NCBI RefSeq assembly: GCF_040549525.1
Contig: NZ_JBEPTM010000003.1
Span: 62,001-126,000 of the forward strand
DNA length: 64,000 nucleotides
Origin: Lacisediminihabitans sp040549525
GTDB taxonomy: Bacteria; Actinomycetota; Actinomycetes; Actinomycetales; Microbacteriaceae
Direction of reading: 5' to 3'
The notes under the pieces were generated by a model. That model searched no databases. It was not told the DNA's origin and worked only from the letters and a program-made list of their open reading frames with translations. Made by a program: the position numbers and the translations under genes. Shown one piece after another: positions 28,113-37,546 of this stretch (position 1 is the first letter of the stretch; every line of letters starts with the position of its first letter).

Positions 28113-28118
28113 ATTCTG
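28113..28118 (-). promoter_or_regulatory. Leaderless -10 box for the response-regulator gene
   Basis: CAGAAT on the minus strand is followed by six bases and the ATG at 28106; no ribosome site is seen. Confidence 0.45.
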
Positions 28119-28252
28119 GTGGCACCGAGGATGCCCGGCCGCGCATTCGCGCCGGTCTTACGTTGCCCGAACATTCGCCGAACCCCCGCCAGACACCGGG
28201 CGAGCATCATGGATCAGGGCCGCAGAACGGCGGCCCCCACGGGAGGACAGTC

Positions 28253-28789
28253 ATGAAGAACACGAAGACCGCCGCACGCTGGGCCAGGGGTGTCGCTGTC
28301 AGCGCCGGGCTCGCCCTCGCGCTCGGCACCGGCGGGCTCGCCGCGAATGCGGCAACGGCCCCGACGCCAGTCAGCACCAGCGCGGCGAGCTGCTCCTTCG
28401 GCGAGCATCTCATCTCGGCCTGGAGGGCCGTTCCGAGCGAGTTGCGCAGCGACCTGAAGGCGGCACGGGCGCTGAAGCCCGGCGCCGACCGTCGCGACGC
28501 ACTGAAGAAGATCAGGGCCAAGGCCATCGACGGCGGGTACGGCGCCGCCGTCGAAGCCCGGGCCGAGTGGCGGAAGGATCACCGCGGCGACAAACTCCGC
28601 CCGTTGCCGGCGACCCTGAAGGCCGATCTCAAGACTCTTCACGCGACCCCGAAGCAGGCAAAGGGCGCCGAGAGGCAGAAGATCGCCGACACCGCCGTCG
28701 CCGGGGGCTACGGAGCCACCATCGAATCCTTTGCCAAGGCGGTGCAATCCAGTCCGGCGTGGAAGGACTGCACCCCGTCGGGCAGCTGA
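28253..28789 (+). CDS. Secreted protein with two internal repeats, beside a two-component system
   Basis: A 178-residue exported protein. The signal peptide probably ends after residue 33 (ANA). The mature part holds two homologous units: LRSDLKAARALKPG...DGGYGAAVEARA (about 62-105) and LKADLKTLHATPKQ...AGGYGATIESFA (about 120-162). Two cysteines, one near each end of the mature protein (CSFGEH and KDCTPSGS), could form a disulfide. GGAGG precedes the ATG. I do not recognise a named family. Divergence from the kinase-regulator pair suggests regulation by, or feedback on, that system. Confidence 0.82.
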   Translation: MKNTKTAARWARGVAVSAGLALALGTGGLAANAATAPTPVSTSAASCSFGEHLISAWRAVPSELRSDLKAARALKPGADRRDALKKIRAKAIDGGYGAAVEARAEWRKDHRGDKLRPLPATLKADLKTLHATPKQAKGAERQKIADTAVAGGYGATIESFAKAVQSSPAWKDCTPSGS

Positions 28790-28792
28790 CCG

Positions 28793-29875
28793 TCACGGGC
28801 CAGGGAGCACCTTCTTCCAGGCGCCCTCGTAGCCCATCGGGATAAAGCCGACGGCTTCGTTCACATCGAGCATGTGACGGTTCTCCTCGGCATTGAAGGT
28901 GATGATCGACGGATGCCCGGGGGCCGCCGCCTGCAGGTGGCGGATGTTCGCCGCCTTCAGCAGCATCCCGAGCCGATGTCCGCGGTGTTCCCTCAGCACG
29001 ATCGTGTCGTTCTGCGACACCGCACGATCGACCTCGGCGGGCGCCCCGAGTTCGGTGAGGCCCACCAGCCGCCCGCTCGGCACGTGCTCGACCACGGAGA
29101 CGAGGAATGTCTTCGGGCCGGCTTCGGCGCGATCCTCGTAGTCGATCGGGCGCTGGCGGGTCCAGACATCCTCCGGCTCCTCGAGGCCCGCGGATGGCGC
29201 ATCCGTGCTCATGCGCGTGAAGAGCAGCGCCATGTCGTTGAGCCAGCGCTCCGGCGTGCGACCTGTCCACTGGTGAATGCGGTAGTCGGCGCCCGCCCTC
29301 TGCTGCGACCTTTCGACGAGCGCGTCGATGGCGGCGGCCGGCACGGGAAGAGCAAGCCGGCTGGCGCGCTCGACCTGCTCGAGCCGGAAGCCGCGGCCGA
29401 GAAGCATCCTCACCTCGCTGTTGTCGGCGGGCACGGATCCGAAGCCGGTGGGCGACGCGAGCCGGTCTCCCTCGGCCGCCTTCGACACGGTGTACACCAC
29501 CAGCCGGCTGCGGCGCTCGGCGGCGGCGATCTCCTCCAGGCGATCGCTGAGGGCGGTGCCGATGCCCCGATGCCGGAACTGCGGATGCACCTGCACCGAG
29601 ATCCACGCCATGTCACCCTCCGCCGAGGGCCGGGTCTCGAAGATCGCGCGCGCGACGATGCGTCCGTCCACCCGCGCCGCGAAGAGCTGCTTCGGCTCAT
29701 ACTCCTGGTCGAGCCAGACGGGCAGCAGCTCCGCCGGCGTCACGGCGAGCTCTTCGGTGCCGAAACCGTCGACCTCGCAGGCATTGCGCACCTCGGCGGT
29801 CGCGACGAAGTCGAGGGCGTCCGGATGCTCGAGATGAGGCGGGATGACGACCCGCTCGATCGTGAAGTCGGTCAC
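28793..29875 (-). CDS. Tandem GNAT-fold acetyltransferase
   Basis: A 360-residue protein with two GNAT-like halves. The N-terminal half has the acetyl-CoA loop QVHPQFRHRGIGTALSDRL; the C-terminal half has REHRGHRLGMLLKAANI. This doubled layout is seen in mycothiol synthase and in several actinobacterial N-acetyltransferases. The specific acceptor is unknown, and mycothiol synthesis is only one possibility. GTG start at 29875. The stop faces the end of the secreted-protein gene at four bases. Confidence 0.82.
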   Translation of the reverse strand: MTDFTIERVVIPPHLEHPDALDFVATAEVRNACEVDGFGTEELAVTPAELLPVWLDQEYEPKQLFAARVDGRIVARAIFETRPSAEGDMAWISVQVHPQFRHRGIGTALSDRLEEIAAAERRSRLVVYTVSKAAEGDRLASPTGFGSVPADNSEVRMLLGRGFRLEQVERASRLALPVPAAAIDALVERSQQRAGADYRIHQWTGRTPERWLNDMALLFTRMSTDAPSAGLEEPEDVWTRQRPIDYEDRAEAGPKTFLVSVVEHVPSGRLVGLTELGAPAEVDRAVSQNDTIVLREHRGHRLGMLLKAANIRHLQAAAPGHPSIITFNAEENRHMLDVNEAVGFIPMGYEGAWKKVLPGP

Positions 29876-29965
29876 GGTGGTGGCCCCTCTACTGCCGTCA
29901 GGGGTGGGACAGCCGACCAGAGTACCTCCGGGCTGGGTGCCGCGACCTCGATCGATACCGAAGCG

Positions 29966-30586
29966 TTAGGAGAGCAGCCAGCCGTTGTCGGCGGCGATCC
30001 GCACGGCCTCGCTTCCGTTACGCGCCCCGGTTTTGCCGATGGCCGAGGAGAGGTGGTTGCGAACGGTGCCCTCCGAGAGGTGCAACTGCTTCGCGACATC
30101 CCCGATGCTCCCCTCGGATCGCAGCGCGAGCAGCACGTCCGTCTCTCGCGCGCTGAGCGGGGATCCGCCGGAGATGAGCGACTCGGTGGCCAGGGTGGGA
30201 TCCACCACCCTCAACCCGGCGTGCACGCGGCGCACGGCATCCGCGAGCTGGTGCGAGGGGGTGTCCTTCACGACGAAACCGGATGCTCCGGACTCGAGCG
30301 CGCGCCGGAGGTAGCCCGGCCGACCGAAGGTCGTGACGATGAGCGATCTGCAGTCGAGGCCGGAGTCCCGCAGCTGCCGGGCGACCGCGAGACCGTCGAG
30401 GCCCGGCATCTCCACATCGAGCATGGCGACGGATGCCCCGGTGCCGGTCACCAGCTCGAGGACCTCGTCGCCGCGACCCGTCTGCCCGACGACCTCGAGG
30501 TCCGGTTCCAGTGACAGCAGGGAAGCAAGGGCGCCACGCACCAGGGCCTGGTCGTCGGCGATCACGATGCGGATCGCCTCACTCAC
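29966..30586 (-). CDS. NarL/LuxR-type response regulator
   Basis: A 206-residue regulator. The receiver domain has ADD near residues 9-11, the phospho-Asp in VAMLDVEMPGLDG and Lys in VVKDTPSHQL. The LuxR helix-turn-helix is SARETDVLLALRSEG to LHLSEGTVRNHLSSAIGKTG. GTG at 30586 overlaps the kinase stop (GTGA), so the pair is translationally coupled. It probably controls the ABC exporter genes upstream in the same operon. Confidence 0.92.
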   Translation of the reverse strand: MSEAIRIVIADDQALVRGALASLLSLEPDLEVVGQTGRGDEVLELVTGTGASVAMLDVEMPGLDGLAVARQLRDSGLDCRSLIVTTFGRPGYLRRALESGASGFVVKDTPSHQLADAVRRVHAGLRVVDPTLATESLISGGSPLSARETDVLLALRSEGSIGDVAKQLHLSEGTVRNHLSSAIGKTGARNGSEAVRIAADNGWLLS

Positions 30587-31728
30587 GCGGCACCGCGCAC
30601 CACGAGTTCGAATCCACCCTGGCGGCTCTGCCCCACCAGCAGTTCTGCCGCCGCAGCGGCGCTGCGCTCGCGGAGGCCGCGCAGGCCGTTTCCGGTGACC
30701 GGGGCATCCGTGAGCATCGCGCCCGGACCGCGCCCGTCGTCCGCCACGGTGAGGGAGCGGTGGTCGATGGTCACCCAGCATGCCGTCGCCCCCGAATGGC
30801 GGATCACGTTGGTGACCCCCTCGCGCAAGACCCAGGCGAACACTCCCTGCTGCCGGGGGTCGATCGCCGGCACCGACTCCGGCAGGTGGGACTGGATGCC
30901 GGCGGCCGCGAGTGCAGTCTTCGCCGCGACCAGTTCCGCATCCACCGTTGTCTCCCGGTAGTTGGAGACCGCGAGGCGCAGGTCGGCCAGGGCGCTCCGG
31001 GTGAGGCGTTCGATGTCCGCGATCTCGAGCTCTGCCTTCTCCGGATCGATGGTGACCAGCCGGCGAGCCAACTCCGACTTCATCGTGACCACGGTGAGGC
31101 TGTGGCCGAGCACGTCGTGGAGGTCACGGCTGAATCGCGCGCGCTCCTCCACGACGGCCAGCCGGGCGATCTCCTCGTTGGCCCCCCGCAGTGTGACGTT
31201 GGTGCGGGAGATCAGTCCGAGCCCGATGAATGTCGCCGCGCCCACCGCGGTCACCATCGGGGCGAAGGCCAGTCCAAGGGTGAACCCCACCGAAGCCCCG
31301 ATCGCCCCCTGCACCAGGATCACGAGCACCGAGAATCCGATCGCGAGCCGAAGCGGCAGGTTGATGAAGGCCACGAGCGAGACCACGAGCAGCCACATCC
31401 AGATCGCGACAGGACCGATCAGGGGAAAGAGCAGGAATGAGGCGGCCCAGTACGCGGCGACGGCGATCAGCCGGGTGCGGACGCTCTCGACCCAGAGGAT
31501 CGGGCCGAGCAGCATGAACGCGGCGTAGAGCACTGCGAGAAGCAGGAGGCCGAGCACCTTCGAGACGACCGGGCCGTCGAGGATGAGCACGTCGAAGACG
31601 AGGATGACCTGCCAGATCAGGCCGGATCCGGCCCCGATGTACCAGGAGCGGGCACCGTGAGCGCGGAGTCGCTCGCGCACGGGCATCCATGGTTCCTTCA
31701 CTGCAGTCTCTGTCGACACGGTGTTCAC
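30583..31728 (-). CDS. NarL-family sensor histidine kinase (DesK-like)
   Basis: A 381-residue kinase with about five to six membrane helices (residues about 28-180) and little extracytoplasmic sequence. A HisKA_3 motif (FSRDLHDVLGHSLTVVTMKSE) and a HATPase with GNGLRGLRER follow. Such DesK-like sensors read membrane state or partner with ABC exporters. The GTG start is at 31728; a second in-frame GTG is at 31719. It lies 15 bases after the ABC permease gene. Confidence 0.9.
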   Translation of the reverse strand: MNTVSTETAVKEPWMPVRERLRAHGARSWYIGAGSGLIWQVILVFDVLILDGPVVSKVLGLLLLAVLYAAFMLLGPILWVESVRTRLIAVAAYWAASFLLFPLIGPVAIWMWLLVVSLVAFINLPLRLAIGFSVLVILVQGAIGASVGFTLGLAFAPMVTAVGAATFIGLGLISRTNVTLRGANEEIARLAVVEERARFSRDLHDVLGHSLTVVTMKSELARRLVTIDPEKAELEIADIERLTRSALADLRLAVSNYRETTVDAELVAAKTALAAAGIQSHLPESVPAIDPRQQGVFAWVLREGVTNVIRHSGATACWVTIDHRSLTVADDGRGPGAMLTDAPVTGNGLRGLRERSAAAAAELLVGQSRQGGFELVVRGAA

Positions 31729-31743
31729 CCTATTGCGAGCGGC

Positions 31744-32487
31744 TCAGGCGCGGGCGGCGTCGCGGCGATAGCGCCAGGTGATGAGGGCGGCGAGTGCGAC
31801 GGTCCAGGCGGCGAGGACGATGATCGGCAGCAGGGCGTTGCCCGTGCCATCCGCCCCGATCTGGCCGAGCTTGTTGAGCCAGTACGAGGGAACCGTCTGC
31901 GCGATCGAGATCACCCAGGTGGGCATCACCTCGAGCGGGATCCACAGCCCGCCGAGGATCGCCATGCCGAGGAACACCACGGTGAAGAGGGGCTGGGCGA
32001 AGGAGGGGCGGGCGAACTGGCCGAGCGCCACGGCGATGAGGGCGAAGGGAATGACACCGATCCAGATGCCCAGGATCGCGGTGAACCAGTGCAGGGCATC
32101 CATCCGCGCTCCGAGCACAATGATCGACACCGCGCAGAGGGCGATGATCGTGCCGAGCGCCACGAGCAGGGCAGCGGCGACCTTCGACACGAGGTAGCCG
32201 ACCCCGGAGAGCGGCGTGATGCGCAATTGGCGGTTCCAGCCGATCGAACGCTCCGTGGTGATGGCGAAGGCCTGCGAGAGGGCGGCGAGCATTCCGCCGT
32301 AGGAGGCCATCTGCACTGTCGTGACGATGAGCCAGGGGAGGCCGGAGCGCTGCTCCTGCTGCCCTCCCGAACCGTAGAGCGAGCCGAAGATGAGCAGCAT
32401 CACCAGCGGGATCACGAAGGTGAAGGCGAGTGAGCGCACATTGCGCAGCTGGCGGAGGGACTCGAGGAGGATGTAGCGAAACGGCAT
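31744..32487 (-). CDS. ABC-2 type exporter permease
   Basis: A 247-residue ABC-2 membrane subunit with six helices. It starts MPFRYILLESLRQLRN and has a conserved helix-breaking segment GGLWIPLEVMPTWV. It is encoded two bases after the ATPase gene and before the kinase-regulator pair, so it forms a four-gene sensor-exporter operon. A drug, antimicrobial peptide or lipid substrate is plausible but unproven. Confidence 0.9.
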   Translation of the reverse strand: MPFRYILLESLRQLRNVRSLAFTFVIPLVMLLIFGSLYGSGGQQEQRSGLPWLIVTTVQMASYGGMLAALSQAFAITTERSIGWNRQLRITPLSGVGYLVSKVAAALLVALGTIIALCAVSIIVLGARMDALHWFTAILGIWIGVIPFALIAVALGQFARPSFAQPLFTVVFLGMAILGGLWIPLEVMPTWVISIAQTVPSYWLNKLGQIGADGTGNALLPIIVLAAWTVALAALITWRYRRDAARA

Positions 32488-32489
32488 GG

Positions 32490-33428
32490 TCAGACTGCTT
32501 TCACGAGGAGCGGCTCTGCGCTGGACGGGGGAGTGGTGGAGGTGAGAGCGAGGAACGCGTCATCCATCGTGTGGGCCGAGATCTCGATGTCGCGCGCCGT
32601 CGGCACGGCGGTGAGGAGGGCCCGGAGGGTGCGATCCGAGTCGTCCGTCCTGAGCGAGAAGCGGTCGCTCCTGCGGTCGAGGGACCGGATGCCCGGCAGC
32701 CGGGGGATCGCCGCGGCCGCGGCATCCGCGTCATCACGGTCGACTTCGAACCGGATGGTCCGGCCGGAGACCACCGACTTGACCTCGGAGGGGGTCCCAT
32801 CGGCGACGATCCGGCCGGCGCCCATGATCACGATGCGGTCGGCGAAGGAGTCCGCTTCGTCGAGGTAGTGGGTGGCGAAGACGACGGTGCGTCCCTCCTC
32901 GGTGAACTGTCGCATCGACAGCCAGAAATCCCTGCGGGATTCGACGTCCATGGCGGCCGTCGGCTCATCCAGGATCAGCAGTTGGGGGTCGGAGACCACC
33001 GCGACGGCGAAGCGGGCACGCTGGAGCTGACCCCCGGAGAGCTTGCTGACGCGCCGGCCGGCGAGGTCGCGGATGCCCGCCCGCTCGAGCGCCTCCTCGA
33101 CGGGGAGCGGTGCGCGGTGGGCGCTGGCGACAAGGGCGACGGTCTGTGCGACAGTGAGGTCGGGAAGCAGCGCGCCGCCCTGCAGCATGGCGCCGACGCG
33201 ACCGTCGACGATGGCGGCCCGGGGGTCGCCATCGAACAGTCGGGCCGTGCCGGTGGTGGGGTGGGAGAGGCCGAGGGCGAGATCGATGGTGGTGGACTTT
33301 CCCGCGCCGTTCGGCCCGAGCAGCGCAACGACCTCCCCGCGGTCGATGCGGAGGTCGACATCCACGACGGCGTGCACGGTGCCGAAGTTCTTCGAAAGGC
33401 CGGTGAGGTGAATCGCGGGAGCTGTCAT
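32490..33428 (-). CDS. ABC-2 type exporter ATPase
   Basis: A 312-residue DrrA/CcmA-like ATPase with Walker A GPNGAGKST, signature LSGGQLQRARFAVAV, Walker B LLILDEPTAAMDVESR and switch His in FATHYLDEAD. The C-terminal DUF4162-like region is typical of exporter ATPases. ATG at 33428 is preferred over an upstream frame extension. GGAGG lies nine bases upstream and GAGGCT lies six bases upstream, so either mode of initiation could operate. Confidence 0.92.
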   Translation of the reverse strand: MTAPAIHLTGLSKNFGTVHAVVDVDLRIDRGEVVALLGPNGAGKSTTIDLALGLSHPTTGTARLFDGDPRAAIVDGRVGAMLQGGALLPDLTVAQTVALVASAHRAPLPVEEALERAGIRDLAGRRVSKLSGGQLQRARFAVAVVSDPQLLILDEPTAAMDVESRRDFWLSMRQFTEEGRTVVFATHYLDEADSFADRIVIMGAGRIVADGTPSEVKSVVSGRTIRFEVDRDDADAAAAAIPRLPGIRSLDRRSDRFSLRTDDSDRTLRALLTAVPTARDIEISAHTMDDAFLALTSTTPPSSAEPLLVKAV

Positions 33429-33514
33429 AGGCCAAGCCTCCCGGTGGGCCCGCATCTCGCGCCACGACTCCTCTCATGCTCTCGCCGTGACTTTTGTCAC
33501 CGGTGGCGCCTGCC

Positions 33515-33602
33515 ATAACTCCTGCAATCTGGTGGCGGATCGACTCCCGCTCCCGAAAGGGCAAGGAACGTCGCCGCGCGCGCCCCGGATTGCAGGAGTT
33601 AT
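33515..33602. repeat. Inverted-repeat element class B, copy 2
   Basis: ATAACTCCTGCAATC (33515-33529) and GATTGCAGGAGTTAT (33588-33602) are perfect 15-bp inverses. The 58-base interior does not match the other copies. Confidence 0.88.
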
Positions 33603-33684
33603 ACAGGGCAGCCGACCCTGAATCACGAGGCCGAAGTCCGGCAGCAGCCCGCTGGCGCCGGTTCTCGCCTCCCGCAACCCCCCT

Positions 33685-33776
33685 GCATAACTCCTGCTAT
33701 TGGTCTCGCCGTGACCGTGACGCCCGTCGTCGTCAGGGCTGAGCCGAGTGCCACATCCGATCTGCAGGAGTTATGC
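33685..33776. repeat. Inverted-repeat element class B, copy 3
   Basis: GCATAACTCCTGC (33685-33697) and GCAGGAGTTATGC (33764-33776) are perfect 13-bp inverses. It follows copy 2 by 82 bases, upstream of smc, with an unrelated interior. Confidence 0.88.
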
Positions 33777-33887
33777 GAGGGGAGGGAGCGGCCGGTCTGG
33801 TGCAGGGCACCGGTGGCGCCTGCCGGGCATGCCCTCCGCTCTCCGGTACCGTTGACCAGAAGTCGTCGAACGGAGAAGGGCAGGCCG

Positions 33888-36800
33888 GTGTATCTCAAGA
33901 GCCTGACTCTCAAAGGCTTCAAGTCCTTCGCCCAACCGACCACCTTCGCCTTCGAGCAGGGGGTGACCTGCGTCGTCGGGCCGAACGGCTCTGGCAAATC
34001 CAACGTCGTCGATGCCCTCGCCTGGGTGATGGGGGAGCAGGGTGCCAAGACCCTGCGCGGCGGCAAGATGGAAGACGTGATCTTCGCCGGGACTGCGACG
34101 AAGGGTCCCCTCGGTCGTGCAGAGGTCATCCTCACCATCGACAACGCGGATGGCGCGCTGCCGATCGACTACGCCGAGGTGACGATCTCGCGCACCCTGT
34201 TCCGCAACGGCGGCAGCGAGTACGCCATCAACGGTGACACCTGCCGGCTTCTCGACGTGCAGGAGTTGCTGAGCGACTCCGGCCTCGGGCGGGAGATGCA
34301 CGTGATCGTGGGCCAGGGACAGCTCGACGCCGTGCTTCACGCGAGCCCGGAAGAGCGCCGGGGGTTCATCGAGGAAGCCGCGGGCATCCTCAAGCATCGT
34401 CGCCGCAAAGAGAAGACGATCCGCAAACTCGACGCCATGCAGGCGAATCTCACCCGGTTGTCGGATCTGGCCGGGGAGATCCGTCGCCAGTTGAAGCCGC
34501 TCGGGCACCAGGCCGAGATCGCCAAGGAAGCCCAGTCGATCGCGTCGATCGTGCGGGATGCGCGGGCCAGACTGCTGGCTGACGAGGTCGTCACCCTGCG
34601 CGCCGCCATCACGGCGTCGACCCGAAGCGAGAGCGAGCGCAAGACCGAGCGCATCGTGCTGCAGGAGCAGCTCGATCAGGCGAAGCTGCGCGAGCACCGC
34701 ATCGAACAGTCGCAGGAGGGGGATGCGGTGGACGTCGCTCGTCGCACCGCCTTCGGGCTCGAATCGGTGCAGGAGCGGCTGCGCAACCTGTATTCCCTCG
34801 CCAACCAACGCCTCTCCCTGCTCGGCCAACAGGCGGACGGACCGGACGCGGCGCCGGGCGTCACCCGCCAGATGGTTGCCGACGCGGAAGACGAGGTCGA
34901 GCGCATCGCGGCGACGATCGTTGATGCCGAAGCGGCCTGGCAGGAGACTCGGGCGGCCACGACCGCGGCGAGAGCGAACCTCGACGGGCTCGACGAGCAG
35001 ATCGCCTACCAGTCCTCCCTCGTCTCCCGCCACGACCTCGAAATCTCCAAGCTCACCGGGCAGAAGGACAGCGCCGCCTCTCGCCTCGCCGCGGTGCGCG
35101 GGGAGGTGCTTCGTCAGCAGAACGCGCTCGACGCGGCGCGCGAGCGTCGCGAGACCGCCCAGATCGCCTTCGTCGCGCTCGAGGCCGAAGCGGTGTTGAC
35201 CGATACCGGTGAGACGGATCTCGACGCCGCCTACCAGAGCGCCCAGGCCGAGGTCGTGGACGCGGAGGCCGAGATCGACCGCTTGCGCGAAGCCCTGCAT
35301 GGAAACGAGAGGGAGCGCGATGCCCTTGCCGCCCGTGTCAGTGCCCTGTCATCGGCGATGGACCAGAAGGACGGATCGAGCGCGCTCGTCGCAGCGCGGC
35401 TCGACGGCATCCAGGGGCTCGTCGCCGAGCACGTGCAGGTGCAGCCCGGATTCGAGGCCGCGATCGCCGCGGCCCTCGGCTCGCTCACCGATGCCGTGCT
35501 CGCCACATCGCACCGGGAAGGGGTGGCGGCACTCCGGCAGTCGGCGCAGAGCGATTTCGGCAGAGTGGAGATCGTTGTTGCCGAGAGTGGCTCTGCTCGA
35601 GCTATTGCGATGAACAAGGACTACGTTGTGACGGCCTTGAGCGTCATCACCGCACCCCCCGGCATCGGCGAGCTGCTCCACGATGTGCTCATTGCCGACG
35701 ACCTCGAGTCCGCAGAGCGAGCCGTGAACCACCTTCCCGATGGCTTCAGCACGGTGATTACCAAGGCGGGAGACGTTCTCAGCCCGCAGGTACTCAAGGG
35801 CGGATCGGGCGCCAAGCGTTCCCGCCTCGAACTCGTGGCCGACCGGGATGCCGCGAAACACCGCCTCGACGAGGTCACCTCGCTCATCGACCGGGCGCGG
35901 TTCGCCCTCGCAGAGCAGCGCGGACGCCTCGAGGTCGCCAAGGAACAGTCGACTCGCGCCCTCGCGGCACTTCGCCAGTTCGATTCTCAGCTTGCGGCCC
36001 AAACCGAGAAGCTCAACCGCGTGCGAGTGCAGTTGGAGGCCGCCGCCGCCGAGGCCGAGCGGCTGGAGCGCGGGCTCGCCCTCGCCACGGACTCCGTGAC
36101 GGATGCCGCCGCCGCCGCCGAACGCGCCGCCCAGGAGCTCGGGACTTTCGTCTCCCGCCCGCGCCCCATCCTCGACGTGGCCGCCCGCGAGGGCGTGCTC
36201 GCCGACCTGGATGAGGCGCGCGAGCGCGAGGTGGAGGCGCGGCTGCAGGTGGAGACCGCGCGGGAACGCGCGCGGGCCGAGCAACTGCGCGCCGTGCAGC
36301 TGAAGCGTCAGTTGGAGTCCGAGCGCGAGGCGGCCGACGAAGCCGCTCGTCGCGCGGTGATCCGTCGGCGGCAGGTCGCCTCCGCCCAGACAGTGATCGA
36401 TGCCCTTCCGGCGGTGCTGGATGCCGTGGACCGGTCGGTTTCCGAGGCTCGGGTGCAGCTCGCCTCGCGGGAGTCCGAGCGCGCGGCCCAGAACGAGGAG
36501 CTTGCAGAATTGCGCCGGGGAGAGAACGCCCTGCGTGAAAGACTCACCTCGATCAGTGAGGGCGTGCATGCGCTCGAGATGCAGGTGTACGAGAAGAAGC
36601 TCCACCTCTCGACGCTGCTGGAGCGCGCCGGAGAAGAGCTCGGTCTGGTCGAGGACGTGCTCGTGGCCGAGTACGGCCCCGAGCAGCCGGTGCCGGTCGA
36701 TGGTGGTCCCGCCACGCTGCCTCCTTCGTCGGGCGCCACTCGACTGGCGGATGCCTCCGATGGCCTTGGCGAGACCTCGCGGGCGGACGGCATCGATGGT

Positions 36801-37520
36801 CGCGGGGGGAGCGCCAGCGAACGTATCGAGACCTCGCCGGCGGACGGCATCCCGTTCGTGCGTGCCGAGCAGGAGGCGCGCCTCGCCACAGCCGAGCGAA
36901 AGCTCGCGCAGCTCGGTCGGGTCAACCCGCTCGCCCTCGAGGAATTCGCCGCCCTCGAGCAGCGGCATAAGTTCCTCACCGAGCAGCTCACCGACCTCAC
37001 CTCGACCCGCACTGACCTGCTCACGATCATCGGCGAGATCGACGAGAAGATGGAGGACATCTTCTCGAGCGCGTTCGAAGACACCCGAGAGGCCTTCAAC
37101 ACGGTGTTCCCGATCCTGTTCCCCGGTGGCACCGGGAGCATCTTCCTCACCGATCCCGACAGCATGTTGACAACGGGTATCGAGGTCACCGTGCGGCCAG
37201 CCGGGAAGAAGATCGAACGGCTGTCCCTGCTCAGCGGTGGGGAGCGATCCCTTGCTGCCGTCGCTCTGCTGATCGCCATCTTCAAGGCCCGCCCGAGCCC
37301 GTTCTACATCATGGACGAAGTCGAGGCGGCGCTCGATGACGCCAACCTCGGCCGCCTACTGCAGATCTTCGAAGACCTGCGCCAGACGTCGCAGCTCATC
37401 GTCATCACCCACCAGAAACGCACGATGGAGATTGCGGATGCGCTCTACGGCGTGAGCATGCGTGCCGACGGCATCAGCGCGGTGGTCGGCCAGCGGGTGA
37501 AAGCGGAGCAGGCAAGCTAG
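33888..37520 (+). CDS. smc: Chromosome segregation SMC ATPase with an inserted repeat
   Basis: A 1210-residue condensin. It has Walker A GPNGSGKSN at about residues 32-40, coiled coil, a hinge near 505-660, a second coiled coil, the signature LLSGGERSLAAVALLIAIF and Walker B FYIMDEVEAALDD. It compacts and resolves newly replicated chromosomes with ScpAB. Residues about 950-988 are a low-complexity Gly/Ser/Asp insert made of two 19-residue near-repeats that resemble the GGTCGAGTAG-family element. They lie between the second coil and the C-terminal head. GTG start with a GA-rich site (GAGAAGGG). Confidence 0.95.
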   Translation: MYLKSLTLKGFKSFAQPTTFAFEQGVTCVVGPNGSGKSNVVDALAWVMGEQGAKTLRGGKMEDVIFAGTATKGPLGRAEVILTIDNADGALPIDYAEVTISRTLFRNGGSEYAINGDTCRLLDVQELLSDSGLGREMHVIVGQGQLDAVLHASPEERRGFIEEAAGILKHRRRKEKTIRKLDAMQANLTRLSDLAGEIRRQLKPLGHQAEIAKEAQSIASIVRDARARLLADEVVTLRAAITASTRSESERKTERIVLQEQLDQAKLREHRIEQSQEGDAVDVARRTAFGLESVQERLRNLYSLANQRLSLLGQQADGPDAAPGVTRQMVADAEDEVERIAATIVDAEAAWQETRAATTAARANLDGLDEQIAYQSSLVSRHDLEISKLTGQKDSAASRLAAVRGEVLRQQNALDAARERRETAQIAFVALEAEAVLTDTGETDLDAAYQSAQAEVVDAEAEIDRLREALHGNERERDALAARVSALSSAMDQKDGSSALVAARLDGIQGLVAEHVQVQPGFEAAIAAALGSLTDAVLATSHREGVAALRQSAQSDFGRVEIVVAESGSARAIAMNKDYVVTALSVITAPPGIGELLHDVLIADDLESAERAVNHLPDGFSTVITKAGDVLSPQVLKGGSGAKRSRLELVADRDAAKHRLDEVTSLIDRARFALAEQRGRLEVAKEQSTRALAALRQFDSQLAAQTEKLNRVRVQLEAAAAEAERLERGLALATDSVTDAAAAAERAAQELGTFVSRPRPILDVAAREGVLADLDEAREREVEARLQVETARERARAEQLRAVQLKRQLESEREAADEAARRAVIRRRQVASAQTVIDALPAVLDAVDRSVSEARVQLASRESERAAQNEELAELRRGENALRERLTSISEGVHALEMQVYEKKLHLSTLLERAGEELGLVEDVLVAEYGPEQPVPVDGGPATLPPSSGATRLADASDGLGETSRADGIDGRGGSASERIETSPADGIPFVRAEQEARLATAERKLAQLGRVNPLALEEFAALEQRHKFLTEQLTDLTSTRTDLLTIIGEIDEKMEDIFSSAFEDTREAFNTVFPILFPGGTGSIFLTDPDSMLTTGIEVTVRPAGKKIERLSLLSGGERSLAAVALLIAIFKARPSPFYIMDEVEAALDDANLGRLLQIFEDLRQTSQLIVITHQKRTMEIADALYGVSMRADGISAVVGQRVKAEQAS
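36736..36851 (+). repeat. Repeat-derived in-frame insert within smc, with 57-bp near-duplication
   Basis: Two 25-base segments, CGAGACCTCGC then GGCGGACGGCATC (36770-36794 and 36827-36851), differ at one base and are 57 bp, or 19 codons, apart. The stretch GCGCCAGCGAACGTATCGAG at 36811-36830 resembles GCGCCAGCGAGCGTGTCGAG of the element at 15017-15036. CACTCGACTGG nearby mimics its outer arm. Confidence 0.65.
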
Positions 37521-37546
37521 CCCCCTGCGGCCCTGCGGGGTCCGCG

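Larger units (their letters stand above)
33429..33887. other. Gene-free region between the divergent exporter and smc genes
   Basis: These 459 bases hold two class B inverted-repeat elements in a row and the promoters of both flanking units. TACCGT at 33847-33852 is a possible -10 for smc with a short leader. I see no coding sequence; the open frames crossing it are broken by the repeats and lack ribosome sites. Confidence 0.6.

Noticed and set aside
33494..33742. A short plus-strand frame upstream of smc
   Set aside because: It crosses two repeat elements, has no ribosome site or -10 at its start, and its product is Arg-rich low complexity.
35349..36968. A 539-codon minus-strand frame inside smc
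   Set aside because: It lies wholly within the SMC coiled coil and hinge coding sequence, and has no ribosome site or domain.
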